Below, in pieces: positions 32,852-41,788 of a DNA stretch of 64,000 bases. Source of the stretch: Thiemannella venezuelensis (GTDB lineage: Bacteria > Actinomycetota > Actinomycetes > Streptosporangiales > Streptosporangiaceae); the NCBI RefSeq assembly GCF_014203605.1, contig NZ_JACHJJ010000019.1, forward strand, positions 1 through 64,000, written 5' to 3'. Under the pieces are notes generated by a model. The model saw only the letters and a list, made by a program, of their open reading frames with translations. It did no database searches and was not told the DNA's origin. A program made the translations under genes and the position numbers. How positions within the stretch are numbered: the stretch's first letter is position 1; the number at the start of each line of letters is the position of its first letter.

Positions 32852-33781
32852 TCAGCCGCCGGCCGGAGCCGCGCCCGCGTCGCGGGACGGTCCGCGGAGG
32901 TGCTCGCCGAGGAAGGCGGTGACGGCCTCGACGGCCTGGGTGACGTACGGCTCGGCGTCGTAGAGGTCGATGTGCAGCCGGGCGTCCAGCCAGAGGAGCT
33001 TCTTGGGCTCGTCCATGCGCTTGTAGGCCTCCTCCGCGCCCTCCGGCGAGCAGAAGCGGTCGACGACGCCGTGCACGATCAACCCCGGTTTGGGTGACAG
33101 GAAGTCGGCGCCGGTCATGTTGTCGACCGTGACCAGCTCGCGCAGGGAGGCCCGGGTGACCTCGTTGCGCCAGTGCGGCGAGGCGCTCCGGGAGGTGCCG
33201 TAGTAGGCGAACGGCTCGTCGCCGGGCATCGCCGCCTCCCCCTCCTCCGCCACGACCGGCATGTACTCGACCGGTCCCCCGAGGTCCTGGCGCTCCAGGA
33301 CCTCGGTGAAGGAGGCCAGCGCACCCTGGTAGCCGGCCGGGGACATCCCGGCGCGCATGGCGTAGGGGTTGTTGTAGGCCCCGGCGATGCCGGCGAAGGC
33401 CTTCACCCGCGGGTCGAACGCGGCGAAGCGCAGCGCGTAGCCCCCGCCCAGGCAGATGCCGACCGCGCCGATCCGGTCTCCGTCCACCTCCGGCCGGGCA
33501 CGCAGCAGCGAGACCGCGGCCCGCAGGTCCTGGAGCTTGCCCTGCGGGTCCTCGTGCCGGCGCGGCTGCCCGCCGGACTCGCCCCAGTTGCGGTGGTCGA
33601 AGGCCAGTGTCGCGTATCCGGCCTCGGCCAGCCGCGCGCCGTACACCCCGGCCACCTGGTCGCGGGTGCCGGTGAACGGTCCGGTGAGGACCAGCGCCGG
33701 GTGCGGCCCCGGCCCTGCGGGGACGCGCAGGTCGCCGACGAGCGTGATCCCGTCGGCGGCGAACTCAACTCTCTCGATCAT
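32852..33781 (-). CDS. Alpha/beta hydrolase with Cys nucleophile
   Basis: A 309-residue hydrolase of the dienelactone-hydrolase/YcjY-like type. The oxyanion and strand region is PALVLTGPFTGTRDQVAGVY, and ATLAFDHRNWGESGG follows. The nucleophile elbow is VGICLGGG with Cys110 where esterases have Ser. The acid is probably the Asp of VHGVVDRFCSPEGA and the base the His of DARLHIDLYD. Cys in this position is normal for dienelactone hydrolases, which act on enol-lactones and activated esters. The ATG at 33781 follows CTGGAGGAC. The gene lies downstream of the polyamine island but is separated by about 145 bases. Confidence 0.83.
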   Translation of the reverse strand: MIERVEFAADGITLVGDLRVPAGPGPHPALVLTGPFTGTRDQVAGVYGARLAEAGYATLAFDHRNWGESGGQPRRHEDPQGKLQDLRAAVSLLRARPEVDGDRIGAVGICLGGGYALRFAAFDPRVKAFAGIAGAYNNPYAMRAGMSPAGYQGALASFTEVLERQDLGGPVEYMPVVAEEGEAAMPGDEPFAYYGTSRSASPHWRNEVTRASLRELVTVDNMTGADFLSPKPGLIVHGVVDRFCSPEGAEEAYKRMDEPKKLLWLDARLHIDLYDAEPYVTQAVEAVTAFLGEHLRGPSRDAGAAPAGG

Positions 33782-33925
33782 GTCCTCCAGTCTGTACGGC
33801 CCGCGCCTCCGGAGCCAGCCGGGAAACGCCCGCCGTGGACGACGCCGGGCGCCCGCCTGCGGGCGACGGCGGGCGGCCCGGGGCCCGCCCGCGGACGACG
33901 CGGGCCCCGGCCGTACAGGACGCTC

Positions 33926-35335
33926 CTAGGAGTCGAACCCGAGACCCATCCGGTCCAGGGTCCGCAGCCACAGGTTGCGGCGGCCCTGGTTGAGGTCGGC
34001 CCGGGCGATCGACCAGCGGGTCATCTGGATCCCCGCCGAGCGGACCGGCTCGGGCGGGAAGGGGATCGGCTTCTCCTTCACCATCCGCAGTTCGGTCCGC
34101 TCGGTCCGCTCCCCGCTCAGCAGGTCGAGCATGACGTTCGCCCCGAACCTGGTCGCCCCGACGCCCATGCCGGTGTAGCCGACGGCGTAGGCCAGGCGCC
34201 CGCCGTGCGACTGCCCGTAGAAGGCGCTGAAGCGGCTGCAGGTGTCGATGATCCCGCCCCACCGGTGGGTGAAGCGCAGGCCCGACAGCTGGGGGAACGT
34301 CTCGAAGAAGTGCCCGGCCAGCTTGACGAAGGTCTCGTCGCGCTGCTCGTACTCCGGCCTGATCTTCCCGCCGTTGTAGTAGACCGCGTCGTAGCCGCCC
34401 CACAGGATGCGGTTGTCGGCGGTCAGCCGGTAGTAGTGGAACTGGTTGGCCGAGTCGCCGACGCCCTGCCGGTTGTGCCAGCCGACCGAGGCCAGTTGCC
34501 CGGCCGAGAGCGGCTCGGTCATCAGCGCGTAGTCGTAGACCGGCACCAGGAAGTGCTTCAGCCGCCGCAGCAGGGGCTGGAACACGCCGGTGCCGAGGGC
34601 GACCCTGGCGGCCTTCACCGTGCCGTACGGGGTGATCAGGTCCAGGCCCGCGAGGTCGTCCTTGACGGACCGGACCGGCGTGCGCTCGTGGATGCGCACG
34701 CCCGCCTCCAGGCAGGCGCGCCTCAGTCCCCACGCCAGCCGGGCGGGGTCGAGCATGGCGCAGCCGTCACGCTCCCACATCCCTCCGGCGTAGGTGGGCG
34801 AGTTCACCTCCGCCCGTACCTGGTCCCGGTCCATCACATCGAACCGCACGCCCAGCTCGCGGGCGACCTGCGCGCTCTCGTGCATCTCCTCGAGCTGCCA
34901 CGGCGCGGTCGCGACGTGCAGCTCACCGGTGCGCTCGTAACCGCAGTCGATGCCGTAGCGGGCGACGGTCTCGCCGATCTCGTCGAGGTTGCGCAGACCC
35001 ATGTGCTCAAGGGTCATGATCTCCTCTGGCCAGCGCTCCAGCCCGTTGGCGATGCCGTGGGTGAGGGTCGCCATCGCGAAGCCGCCGTTGCGGCCGGAGG
35101 CCGCCCAGCCGATCCTGCGTCCTTCGAGCAGGACCACGTCCAGCGACGGGTCGCGCTCCTTGGCCATCAGGGCCGTCCACAGCCCCGAGAAGCCTCCGCC
35201 GACCACCGCGAGGTCGGCCGTGGTGTTTCCGAAGAGCCGCGGCTGCGGCTCCGGGTTCGCCGGACTGTCGAGCCAGTACGGCTTGCGCTCCGCATCAGTC
35301 AGTGCCTTCAGCGGATCCACAATCTCACTTCCCAA
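33926..35335 (-). CDS. FAD-dependent amine oxidase (gamma-glutamylputrescine oxidase-like)
   Basis: A 469-residue DAO-family flavoenzyme. The FAD-binding motif is ADLAVVGGGFSGLWTALMAK (about 40-60), followed by VVLLEGRRIGWAASGRNGGF, typical of the PuuB/OrdL group that oxidises gamma-glutamylputrescine or related amines, releasing an aldehyde. The C-terminal YAVGYTGMGVGATRF closes the FAD site. The neighbours are a polyamine ABC transporter and an aminoaldehyde dehydrogenase, so a role in putrescine breakdown is well supported by context. It has its own promoter region, because a strong terminator separates it from potC. Confidence 0.87.
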   Translation of the reverse strand: MGSEIVDPLKALTDAERKPYWLDSPANPEPQPRLFGNTTADLAVVGGGFSGLWTALMAKERDPSLDVVLLEGRRIGWAASGRNGGFAMATLTHGIANGLERWPEEIMTLEHMGLRNLDEIGETVARYGIDCGYERTGELHVATAPWQLEEMHESAQVARELGVRFDVMDRDQVRAEVNSPTYAGGMWERDGCAMLDPARLAWGLRRACLEAGVRIHERTPVRSVKDDLAGLDLITPYGTVKAARVALGTGVFQPLLRRLKHFLVPVYDYALMTEPLSAGQLASVGWHNRQGVGDSANQFHYYRLTADNRILWGGYDAVYYNGGKIRPEYEQRDETFVKLAGHFFETFPQLSGLRFTHRWGGIIDTCSRFSAFYGQSHGGRLAYAVGYTGMGVGATRFGANVMLDLLSGERTERTELRMVKEKPIPFPPEPVRSAGIQMTRWSIARADLNQGRRNLWLRTLDRMGLGFDS

Positions 35336-35367
35336 CGTGAGTCTTGAAAAAAGGTTGTTTGATTGCT

Positions 35368-35385
35368 CGATCAGTCAGTTGATCG
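35368..35385. promoter_or_regulatory. CGATCA-N6-TGATCG operator-like dyad
   Basis: CGATCA (35368-35373) and TGATCG (35380-35385) flank GTCAGT. The dyad lies 33 bases upstream of the amine-oxidase start on the minus strand, where a repressor would block initiation. Which regulator binds is unknown; the Lrp protein of the same island is one candidate. Confidence 0.5.
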
Positions 35386-35460
35386 GGCGCGGGTTCCCCC
35401 CGCCTGATTCCGATCTCGCCTCCCTGTTCCTTGCCGCGTTCCCTGTCCGGGCGGTATGAC

Positions 35461-35490
35461 GGAGCCCCGCGCCGCGCGGCGCGGGGCTCC
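35461..35490. terminator. 30-bp perfect palindrome, terminator of the pot operon
   Basis: GGAGCCCCGCGCCGC followed directly by its reverse complement. It starts eight bases beyond the potC stop (35498) on the minus strand and would end the potA-D-B-C transcript before the amine-oxidase gene. Confidence 0.8.
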
Positions 35491-35497
35491 GGAGTCC

Positions 35498-36280
35498 TCA
35501 GGTGCGGCGCCGGCTCGCGATCGCGTTGGCGACCGCGATCGCGACCCCGATGCCGAAGATGAGCGTGCCCATCACGTTGACCTGCGGCGGGATGCCCACC
35601 TTGACCGAGCCGATGATCCACAGCGGGAACGTCAGCTCGTTGCCGTTGACGAAGCTCGTCACGACGTAGTCGTCGATGGACAGCGCGAAGGCCAGCATGG
35701 CCCCGGCGAGCACACCGGGCATGATCGCCGGCAGGGTGACCAGGCGGAACGTGGTCCACGTGCCCGCCCCCAGGTCCCTGGCCGCCTCCTCGAGGGAGGG
35801 GTCGAGCCCGACCACCCGGGCGCGCACCGTCACCACCACGAAGGAGAGCGAGAACAGCACGTGCGCGATGGTGATCGTGGCCAGGCCCCTCGGGGTGTTC
35901 CCCGAGACGAACAGCGACAGCAGCGAGGCCCCCATGACCAGTTCGGGCGTCGAGATCGCCGCGAAGACGAGGAAGTTGCTCAGCCCCTTGCCGCGGAAGC
36001 GGTGGCGTCCCAGGGCCAGGCCCAGAGCGGTGCCGATCACGGTGGTCAGCACCGTGCTGACGACCGCGACCTGCAGGGAGTTGACCAGCGCCTCGGTGAG
36101 GGAGCCGTCCGCGAACAGCTCCCGGTACCAGCGGAGCGTGAACCCCTGCCACGAGGTGTTGGACTTGCTCTTCTTGTCGTTGAAGCCGAACATGATCATC
36201 ACGAGGATCGGCGCGGTGAGCCACGCGATGATCAGCCAGGTGTAGCCGTGCAGGAGCCGGTCGCCGAGCTTGCCTCTCAT
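35498..36280 (-). CDS. potC: Polyamine ABC transporter permease (PotC-like)
   Basis: A 260-residue inner-membrane permease with six helices. The N-terminus is MRGKLGDRLLHGYTWLIIAW, and the loop contacting the ATPase reads DPSLEEAARDLGAGTWTTFR with LVTLPAIMPGVLAGAMLAFA after it (the EAA motif). ALSIDDYVVTSFVNG is characteristic of PotC rather than PotB. It pairs with PotB to form the channel for spermidine/putrescine. The ATG at 36280 overlaps the potB stop by 4 bases (ATGA), confirming the start and coupling the two; the longer upstream frame is a shadow. Confidence 0.92.
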   Translation of the reverse strand: MRGKLGDRLLHGYTWLIIAWLTAPILVMIMFGFNDKKSKSNTSWQGFTLRWYRELFADGSLTEALVNSLQVAVVSTVLTTVIGTALGLALGRHRFRGKGLSNFLVFAAISTPELVMGASLLSLFVSGNTPRGLATITIAHVLFSLSFVVVTVRARVVGLDPSLEEAARDLGAGTWTTFRLVTLPAIMPGVLAGAMLAFALSIDDYVVTSFVNGNELTFPLWIIGSVKVGIPPQVNVMGTLIFGIGVAIAVANAIASRRRT

Positions 36281-37140
36281 CGGGCCGCCGCCTCCAGCAC
36301 GTTCTCGGTGCCGAGCGACCGGGCGTAGACGAAGATGCCCACCAGCAGCACCGCCATCAGCGTGAACGACAGCGCCGACGCGGTCGGGTAGTCGTTGTTG
36401 GTCATGTACTCGGTCTGGATGATGTTGCCGATCATCGTGTTCCCGGTGCCGCCGAGCACCCGGGCGTTGACCGGGTCGGCCGTGGCCGGCACGAAGGTCA
36501 TCAGCACGCCCGCGAAGACGCCCGGCAGCGAGAGCGGGAGCACCACCCTGCGGAAGGCCGCCCACCGCGAGGCGTACAGGTCGTAGGCGGCCTCGATCAC
36601 CCGCGGGTCCACCCGCTCCAGCGCCACGTAGATCGGCAGCACCATGAACGGCAGGAAGTTGTAGACCAGGCCGCCGATCACCGCCACGTCCGTGGCCAGC
36701 ACGTGGAAGTCACCGGGCAGCAGGCCCGCCGACTTCAGCGGCCCGAACAGGATGCCGTCGTCGGCGAGGATGAAGCCCCAGGAGATCGTGCGCAGCACGA
36801 ACGAGACGAAGAACGGCAGCAGCAGGAGGAACAGGTACACCGACTTGTTCCTGCCGCCCTTGAAGGCGATCCAGTAGGCCACCGGGTAGGCCAGCAGCAG
36901 CATGACCACCGTGGCCGTGCCGCCGTAGATCAGCGACCTGACCAGTTGCGTGTGGTACTGCCCGATGGCGTCGGCGTAGTTGGACACGCTGAAGGTCTGC
37001 TGGAACCCCTCCAGGAGGTTGCCGGTCGTCAGCGAGACCGAGGCCATGGCGGCGATCGGGACCACGAAGAAGATCGCGAACCAGATCCAGGCCGGCAGGG
37101 CCAGCAGGTACGGCGCGGCGGCCGCTTTGGCTCTTCTCAT
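36277..37140 (-). CDS. potB: Polyamine ABC transporter permease (PotB-like)
   Basis: A 287-residue permease with six helices. The first is AAAAPYLLALPAWIWFAIFF, typical of the PotB/PotH group, with LLLLPFFVSFVLRTISWGFI further on. The EAA loop is DPRVIEAAYDLYASRWAAFR with RVVLPLSLPGV after it. It partners PotC in the membrane. Its start is three bases after the stop of potD (37144), and its stop overlaps potC, so potD-potB-potC are one tight unit. The gene order A-D-B-C differs from the E. coli A-B-C-D order. Confidence 0.92.
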   Translation of the reverse strand: MRRAKAAAAPYLLALPAWIWFAIFFVVPIAAMASVSLTTGNLLEGFQQTFSVSNYADAIGQYHTQLVRSLIYGGTATVVMLLLAYPVAYWIAFKGGRNKSVYLFLLLLPFFVSFVLRTISWGFILADDGILFGPLKSAGLLPGDFHVLATDVAVIGGLVYNFLPFMVLPIYVALERVDPRVIEAAYDLYASRWAAFRRVVLPLSLPGVFAGVLMTFVPATADPVNARVLGGTGNTMIGNIIQTEYMTNNDYPTASALSFTLMAVLLVGIFVYARSLGTENVLEAAAR

Positions 37141-37143
37141 CCG

Positions 37144-38397
37144 CTAGCCCTGGGTGACGGCCTGGAACATGCCCTCGAAGGCCTCCTGGTCGGCCGGCTG
37201 GGCGGGCGAGATGTAACCGTGCAGCTTGGCGTAGTCGGCCTCGGTCGGGAAGACCAGCGGGCTGCCGACCATCGCCTCGAGGGCCTCCTTGTCCTCGCCC
37301 TTCAGTCCCGCGGCCTTGGTCGACAGGAGGTCCTTCACGGCGGGCACCGGCGTGACGAACTGGATGTACTCCGTGAGCTCGGCGGCGATCTCCGGCTTGT
37401 AGAGGTAGTCCATCAGCATGAGCGCGTCGACCGGGTTGGCCGCGCCCTTGGGGATCATCATGTTGTCGGTCCAGATGGTGCCGCCCTCCTCGGGCACCGC
37501 GAACGCGACCGGCTCCCCGGCGAGCTGCCGCTGGAAGACGTCGCCCGACCAGCCCATGGTCAGCCACACGTCGCCCTTGGAGACGGCGTCGATGTAGTCC
37601 TGGTCGTAGTACTTGCGGACGATGCCGCCGTCGCGCTGCTCCTTGAGCTTGGCGGCGGCCTTCTCCCAGTCGGCCCTGGTGGACTTCTCCGGGTCGATGC
37701 CGAGCGCGAACAGGCCGAAGTTGGCGATCTCCTGGGAGTCGGCCATCATGCCGACCTTGCCCTTGTACTTGGGGTCGAACAGGGCCTGGATGCTGGTGAT
37801 CGGCTCCTTGACGTACTTGGTGTTGTACGCGATGCCGGTCAGTCCGGAGGTGTAGGGGATGGAGTAGGTGTTGTTCGGGTCGTAGGCCGGGTTCTTGTAC
37901 TTCGGCGCGGCGTTGGCGGCGAAGTTCGGCAGCTGCTTGTGGTCCAGCGCGACCAGGTAGCCCAGGGCCTGCATGCGGGCGAACTGCGTGCCGTTGGTCA
38001 TCACGATGATGTCGTAGCCCAGCGACTGCCCGGCCCGCAGCTGCGGCTCGGACTTGCCGAAGAACGACGCGTTCTCCTCGATGACCTCGAGATACTCGAA
38101 CGCGGTACCGGTCTCCTGCTGGAACTTCTTCAGCGGGCCGCGGTCCTCGGGCATGTACTCCGGCCAGTTGGCGAAGACGACCTTGCCGTTCTTCTGCTTT
38201 CCGGCCCAGAAGTCGGCGACCTCCGACGGCTTGGGCGCGGCCTTCTTCTGACCCTGGACCCCGCAGGCGCTCAGGGCGAGCCCGGCGGCGGTGAGCCCGG
38301 CGAGGCGGAACACGTCACGGCGGCTGGCGACGCGGTTGCGCGTCATACCGCGGAGGAACGCGGGATCGATGAAGGGGGAGTTGTGCGGGGTGCTCAT
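37144..38397 (-). CDS. potD: Polyamine-binding lipoprotein (PotD-like)
   Basis: A 417-residue extracellular substrate-binding protein. Residues 25-45 form a lipoprotein signal with a twin-arginine motif (ASRRDVFRLAGLTAAGLALS) and lipobox Cys45, so export is probably by Tat and anchoring on the outer membrane face. The mature part starts KVVFANWPEYMPE, the normal PotD strand, with SLGYDIIVMTNGT, YTSGLTGIAYNTKY and VWLTMGWSGDVFQRQLAGEP. It captures spermidine, putrescine or a related polyamine. The gene lies between potA and potB. The start at 38397 is followed by a 24-residue lead before the signal. Confidence 0.92.
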   Translation of the reverse strand: MSTPHNSPFIDPAFLRGMTRNRVASRRDVFRLAGLTAAGLALSACGVQGQKKAAPKPSEVADFWAGKQKNGKVVFANWPEYMPEDRGPLKKFQQETGTAFEYLEVIEENASFFGKSEPQLRAGQSLGYDIIVMTNGTQFARMQALGYLVALDHKQLPNFAANAAPKYKNPAYDPNNTYSIPYTSGLTGIAYNTKYVKEPITSIQALFDPKYKGKVGMMADSQEIANFGLFALGIDPEKSTRADWEKAAAKLKEQRDGGIVRKYYDQDYIDAVSKGDVWLTMGWSGDVFQRQLAGEPVAFAVPEEGGTIWTDNMMIPKGAANPVDALMLMDYLYKPEIAAELTEYIQFVTPVPAVKDLLSTKAAGLKGEDKEALEAMVGSPLVFPTEADYAKLHGYISPAQPADQEAFEGMFQAVTQG

Positions 38398-38406
38398 CGG
38401 GGGAGG

Positions 38407-39552
38407 TCAACTTCCAATCGCGTAGGAGTGCTGCGGCTGCCAGGACAACCACACCGAGTCACCGCGCTCGGCGGTGGTGCTGCTGTCATGGGCGTTCTGC
38501 TGGAAGACGGTCACCTCGGTGCCGCCGGGCAGCCCGACCACGTAGCTGTTGTAGGTGCCCAGGTAGACCACCTCGGAGACGGTGCCGCGCACCGCGCTTA
38601 CCTCCCCCGCGGGTTCCTCGGTGGAAATGACGATCTTCTCGGGACGGACGGTGACCACGATCCGGTCCCCCACCCGGTGCGCGCCGTCCGCCACCAGGAC
38701 CCGGCCGCTCTCACCCGCCGCCAGGACGGCGCAGCCGTCCGCCACCCGTTCGACCGTTCCGGTCAGCAGGTTGGAGGTGCCGATGAACCCGGCGACGAAC
38801 GCGGTCGCCGGTCGCTCGTAGATCTCGCGCGGCGGCGCGAGCTGTTCGATCACGCCGTTGTTCATCACGGCGATGCGGTCGCTCATGGTGAGCGCCTCGC
38901 TCTGGTCGTGCGTGACGTAGACGAACGTGATGCCGACCTCGCGCTGGATGCGCTTGAGCTCGATCTGCATGGCCTGGCGGAGCTTGAGGTCCAGGGCGCC
39001 GAGCGGCTCGTCCAGCAGGAGCGCGCGGGGCCGGTTGACCAGGGCGCGGGCCAGGGCGACCCGCTGCTGCTGGCCGCCGGACATCTCCCGGGGACGGCGT
39101 TTCTCCCGCCCGGCGAGGTCGACGATCTCCAGCATCTCCCCGACGCGCCGCTTGATCTCGGCCTCGGCGACCTTCCTGCGCCGCAGGCCGAAGGCGACGT
39201 TCTCCCAGACGCTCATGTGCGGGAACAGCGCGTAGGACTGGAACACCATGTTCACGTCGCGCTTGTTCGGGGGGACGCCGGTCACGTCCTGACCGCGCAG
39301 CCGCACCGCCCCCCGCGACGGGTCCTCGAACCCGGCGATCATCCGCATGGTGGTGGTCTTGCCGCAGCCGGAGGGGCCGAGGAGCGAGAAGAACTCGCCC
39401 TCGGCGATGGACAGGGTGACGCCCTTGACCGCCTGGACGACCTCACCTTGGGCGAGGTACTCCTTGACGACTCCGTCGAGCTCGATGGCGGGCACCTCGG
39501 GTGCGGTGGGGGAGGCCGCGGCCTCCCCCGTGCCCGCCTGGGTTTTGGTCAT
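38407..39552 (-). CDS. potA: Polyamine ABC transporter ATPase (PotA-like)
   Basis: A 381-residue ATP-binding subunit. Walker A is [20 protein letters not shown], the signature [20 protein letters not shown], Walker [21 protein letters not shown], and the switch His is in [20 protein letters not shown]. After residue 270 a TOBE-like regulatory domain ([20 protein letters not shown]) is typical of PotA. It powers polyamine uptake through PotB/PotC. It is the first gene of the four-gene unit, 26 bases after the aldehyde dehydrogenase stop, so dehydrogenase and transporter are probably co-transcribed. Confidence 0.93.
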   Translation of the reverse strand: MTKTQAGTGEAAASPTAPEVPAIELDGVVKEYLAQGEVVQAVKGVTLSIAEGEFFSLLGPSGCGKTTTMRMIAGFEDPSRGAVRLRGQDVTGVPPNKRDVNMVFQSYALFPHMSVWENVAFGLRRRKVAEAEIKRRVGEMLEIVDLAGREKRRPREMSGGQQQRVALARALVNRPRALLLDEPLGALDLKLRQAMQIELKRIQREVGITFVYVTHDQSEALTMSDRIAVMNNGVIEQLAPPREIYERPATAFVAGFIGTSNLLTGTVERVADGCAVLAAGESGRVLVADGAHRVGDRIVVTVRPEKIVISTEEPAGEVSAVRGTVSEVVYLGTYNSYVVGLPGGTEVTVFQQNAHDSSTTAERGDSVWLSWQPQHSYAIGS

Positions 39553-39578
39553 ACCAGGCTTATCCCTTAAGTTCGCAG

Positions 39579-41036
39579 CTATTCGCCGATGTAGTGCATG
39601 ACGTGCTTGACCCGCAGGTAGTCGTGCAGACCGAAGACCGACAGGTCCTTACCGTAGCCGGAGTGCTTGAAGCCTCCGTGCGGCATCTCGGAGACGAACG
39701 GGATGTGGGTGTTGACCCACACGACGCCGAAGTCGAGTTTCTTCGACATCCGCATCGCCCGGCCGTGGTCGGAGGTCCACACCGAGCCCGACAGGCCGTA
39801 CCTGACGCCGTTGGCCTTGGCGACCGCGTCGGCCTCGTCGGAGAAGGTCTGGACGGTGATGACCGGGCCGAAGACCTCGTTCTGCACCATCTCGTCGTCC
39901 TGCTGGAGGCCGTCCACGACGGTGGGGGCGAAGAAGTAGCCGGTGTCGCCGACGCGGTGGCCGCCGGTCAGGACCTTGGCGTGGCCCGGGACCCGGTCGA
40001 AGAAGCCCGCGACGCGCTCCAGCTGGGCGGCGTTGTTGAGCGGGCCGTACAGGGCCTCGTCGTCCGACAGGTCGCCGGTCCTGATGTTCGCGGCGGCCTC
40101 GACGAGCGCGGCGGTGAACTCGTCGTGGACATCCTCGTGGACCAGCACGCGGCAGGCGGCGGTGCAGTCCTGGCCCGCGTTGTACAGGCCCGCGGTGGCG
40201 ATGGCCTCCGCGGCGGCCTTGAGGTCCTTGACGTCGTCGAAGACGACGACCGGGGCCTTGCCTCCGAGCTCCAGGTGGACCCGCTTGAGGTCGTCGGCCG
40301 CGGTCTTGGCCACCGCCATGCCCGCGCCCACCGAACCGGTGATCGCGACCATCTGCGCGGTCGGGTGGCCGACGACGAGGGCGCCGGTCTCGCGGTCGCC
40401 GACGACGACGTTGAAGACGCCCTTCGGCAGGATCTCACCCATGATCTCGGCCAGCTTGACGGTGGAGACCGGGGTGGTGTCGGACGGCTTGAGCACGACG
40501 GTGTTACCGGCGGCGAGCGCGGGAGCGATCTTCCAGACGGCCATCATCATCGGGTAGTTCCAGGGGGTGACCTGGCCCACGACGCCGATCGGCTCGTGCC
40601 GGATGACGGAGGTGTGGTCGGCGAGGAACTCGCCCGAGGTCGGTCCCTCCAGGGTGCGGGCGGCGCCGGCGAAGAAGCGGAAGTGGTCGGCGGCGACCGG
40701 CGTCTCGTCCTCGGCCATCCGGGCGCGGGGCTTGCCGGTGTTGCGGCACTCGGCCTCGTTCAGCTCGCCGGCCCGCGCCTCGATCGCGTCGGCGACCTTC
40801 AGCAGCAGGTTGGCGCGCTCACCCGGGGTGGTCTGGCTCCAGGACTCGAAGGCGGCGGCCGCGGCGGCGTAGGCTGCGTCCACGTCCTCCACGCCGGAGA
40901 TCGGCGCCCGGAGGTACGCCTCCCCGGTGCACGGGTCGATGACGTCGGAGAACCGGCCGCTCACGGCCTCCACCAGCTCACCGTTGACGTAGTTGCGAAG
41001 ACGGGTGAGCTCAGGGTTCTCAACCGGGGTGGTCAC
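39579..41036 (-). CDS. Aminobutyraldehyde-type aldehyde dehydrogenase
   Basis: A 485-residue NAD(P)-dependent dehydrogenase. Asn160 (QVTPWNYP), Glu256 (HLELGGKAPVVVF) and catalytic Cys291 (AGQDCTAACR) are all in place. The sequence resembles gamma-aminobutyraldehyde and gamma-glutamyl-aminobutyraldehyde dehydrogenases, which oxidise the aldehyde made by the amine oxidase on the way from putrescine to GABA. I start at the GTG at 41036 because CCTAGGAGG lies six bases upstream; the longer frame to 41126 has no homology. It is divergent from an Lrp regulator and heads the uptake/catabolism transcript. Confidence 0.9.
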   Translation of the reverse strand: MTTPVENPELTRLRNYVNGELVEAVSGRFSDVIDPCTGEAYLRAPISGVEDVDAAYAAAAAAFESWSQTTPGERANLLLKVADAIEARAGELNEAECRNTGKPRARMAEDETPVAADHFRFFAGAARTLEGPTSGEFLADHTSVIRHEPIGVVGQVTPWNYPMMMAVWKIAPALAAGNTVVLKPSDTTPVSTVKLAEIMGEILPKGVFNVVVGDRETGALVVGHPTAQMVAITGSVGAGMAVAKTAADDLKRVHLELGGKAPVVVFDDVKDLKAAAEAIATAGLYNAGQDCTAACRVLVHEDVHDEFTAALVEAAANIRTGDLSDDEALYGPLNNAAQLERVAGFFDRVPGHAKVLTGGHRVGDTGYFFAPTVVDGLQQDDEMVQNEVFGPVITVQTFSDEADAVAKANGVRYGLSGSVWTSDHGRAMRMSKKLDFGVVWVNTHIPFVSEMPHGGFKHSGYGKDLSVFGLHDYLRVKHVMHYIGE

Positions 41037-41142
41037 CGTCGACCTCCTAGGACATGGGGGCTGAGTTGTGGCGACTCTTACAGAGCGACAGCCCCGCGAC
41101 AAGGGATTTCGTTGTGAAGATACCAAATTGCTACGGAATCGC

Positions 41143-41174
41143 TTGACACGACGGTCAAAGCTGACAACATGTCA
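41143..41174 (+). promoter_or_regulatory. Promoter and TGACA-ACA-TGTCA dyad of the Lrp gene
   Basis: TTGACA (41143-41148) with CAACAT 16 bases later (41165-41170) forms a plausible plus-strand promoter. TGACA (41162-41166) and TGTCA (41170-41174) flank ACA as a small inverted repeat over the -10, suited to autoregulation by Lrp. The same region carries the divergent dehydrogenase promoter. Confidence 0.5.
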
Positions 41175-41230
41175 CACCGGAGATGCAACATGACGGCCAT
41201 CGCCCCGAAACATGACGCCAGGGAGCGCGG

Positions 41231-41725
41231 ATGACGACGCCACCCAAGGTACGCCGCGACCACGACGCCAAGGCCGGCACCGTGGTCCTCGACGAGATCT
41301 CCAAGAAGATCATCGAGGAGCTGCAGGGCGACGGGCGCAAGCCGTACGCGGCGATCGGCAAGGCGGTGGGCCTGTCCGAGGCGGCGGTCCGCCAGCGCGT
41401 CCAGCGCCTCCTGGACGCGGGGGTGATGCAGATCGTCGCCGTCACCGACCCGCTGACCCTCGGCTTCTCCCGCCAGGCCATGATCGGCATCAAGTGCGAG
41501 GGCGACCTGGAGATGGTGGCCGACGAGCTGTCGGCCATCGAGGAGATCGACTACGTCGTGCTGACCGCCGGATCCCTCGACATCATGGTCGAGGTCGTCT
41601 GCGAGAGCGACCAGCACCTGCTGGAGATCCTCGGCAAGATCCGCGCCATCCCCACCGTGCGCGCCACCGAGACCTTCGTCTACCTCAAGCTCCACAAGCA
41701 GACCTACTCGTGGGGCACCCGCTGA
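41231..41725 (+). CDS. Lrp/AsnC-family transcriptional regulator
   Basis: A 164-residue feast-famine regulator. The N-terminal helix-turn-helix reads LDEISKKIIEELQGDGRKPY followed by AAIGKAVGLSEAAVRQRVQR, and the C-terminal RAM/ligand domain includes GFSRQAMIGIKCEGDLEMVA and LTAGSLDIMVEVVC. A 19-residue basic extension precedes the DNA-binding domain. It is divergent from the aldehyde dehydrogenase and most likely senses a polyamine or amino acid and controls the island in both directions. The start at 41231 has GGGAGCG upstream. Confidence 0.9.
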   Translation: MTTPPKVRRDHDAKAGTVVLDEISKKIIEELQGDGRKPYAAIGKAVGLSEAAVRQRVQRLLDAGVMQIVAVTDPLTLGFSRQAMIGIKCEGDLEMVADELSAIEEIDYVVLTAGSLDIMVEVVCESDQHLLEILGKIRAIPTVRATETFVYLKLHKQTYSWGTR

Positions 41726-41788
41726 TCCGCACGGCGCACCGGCCGGCCCCGTGAGCGCCCGAGCCCCGCGGACCCCTGCGCCGGGGCC

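Noticed and set aside
33915-33945. A TCGAACCC-like string resembling the T-arm of a tRNA.
   Set aside because: It lies inside the last codons of the amine-oxidase gene and no acceptor stem, anticodon arm or CCA context can be folded around it.
36703-39570. A 955-codon open frame on the plus strand.
   Set aside because: It is antisense to potB, potD and potA, all with clear family motifs; in very GC-rich DNA long antisense frames are expected.
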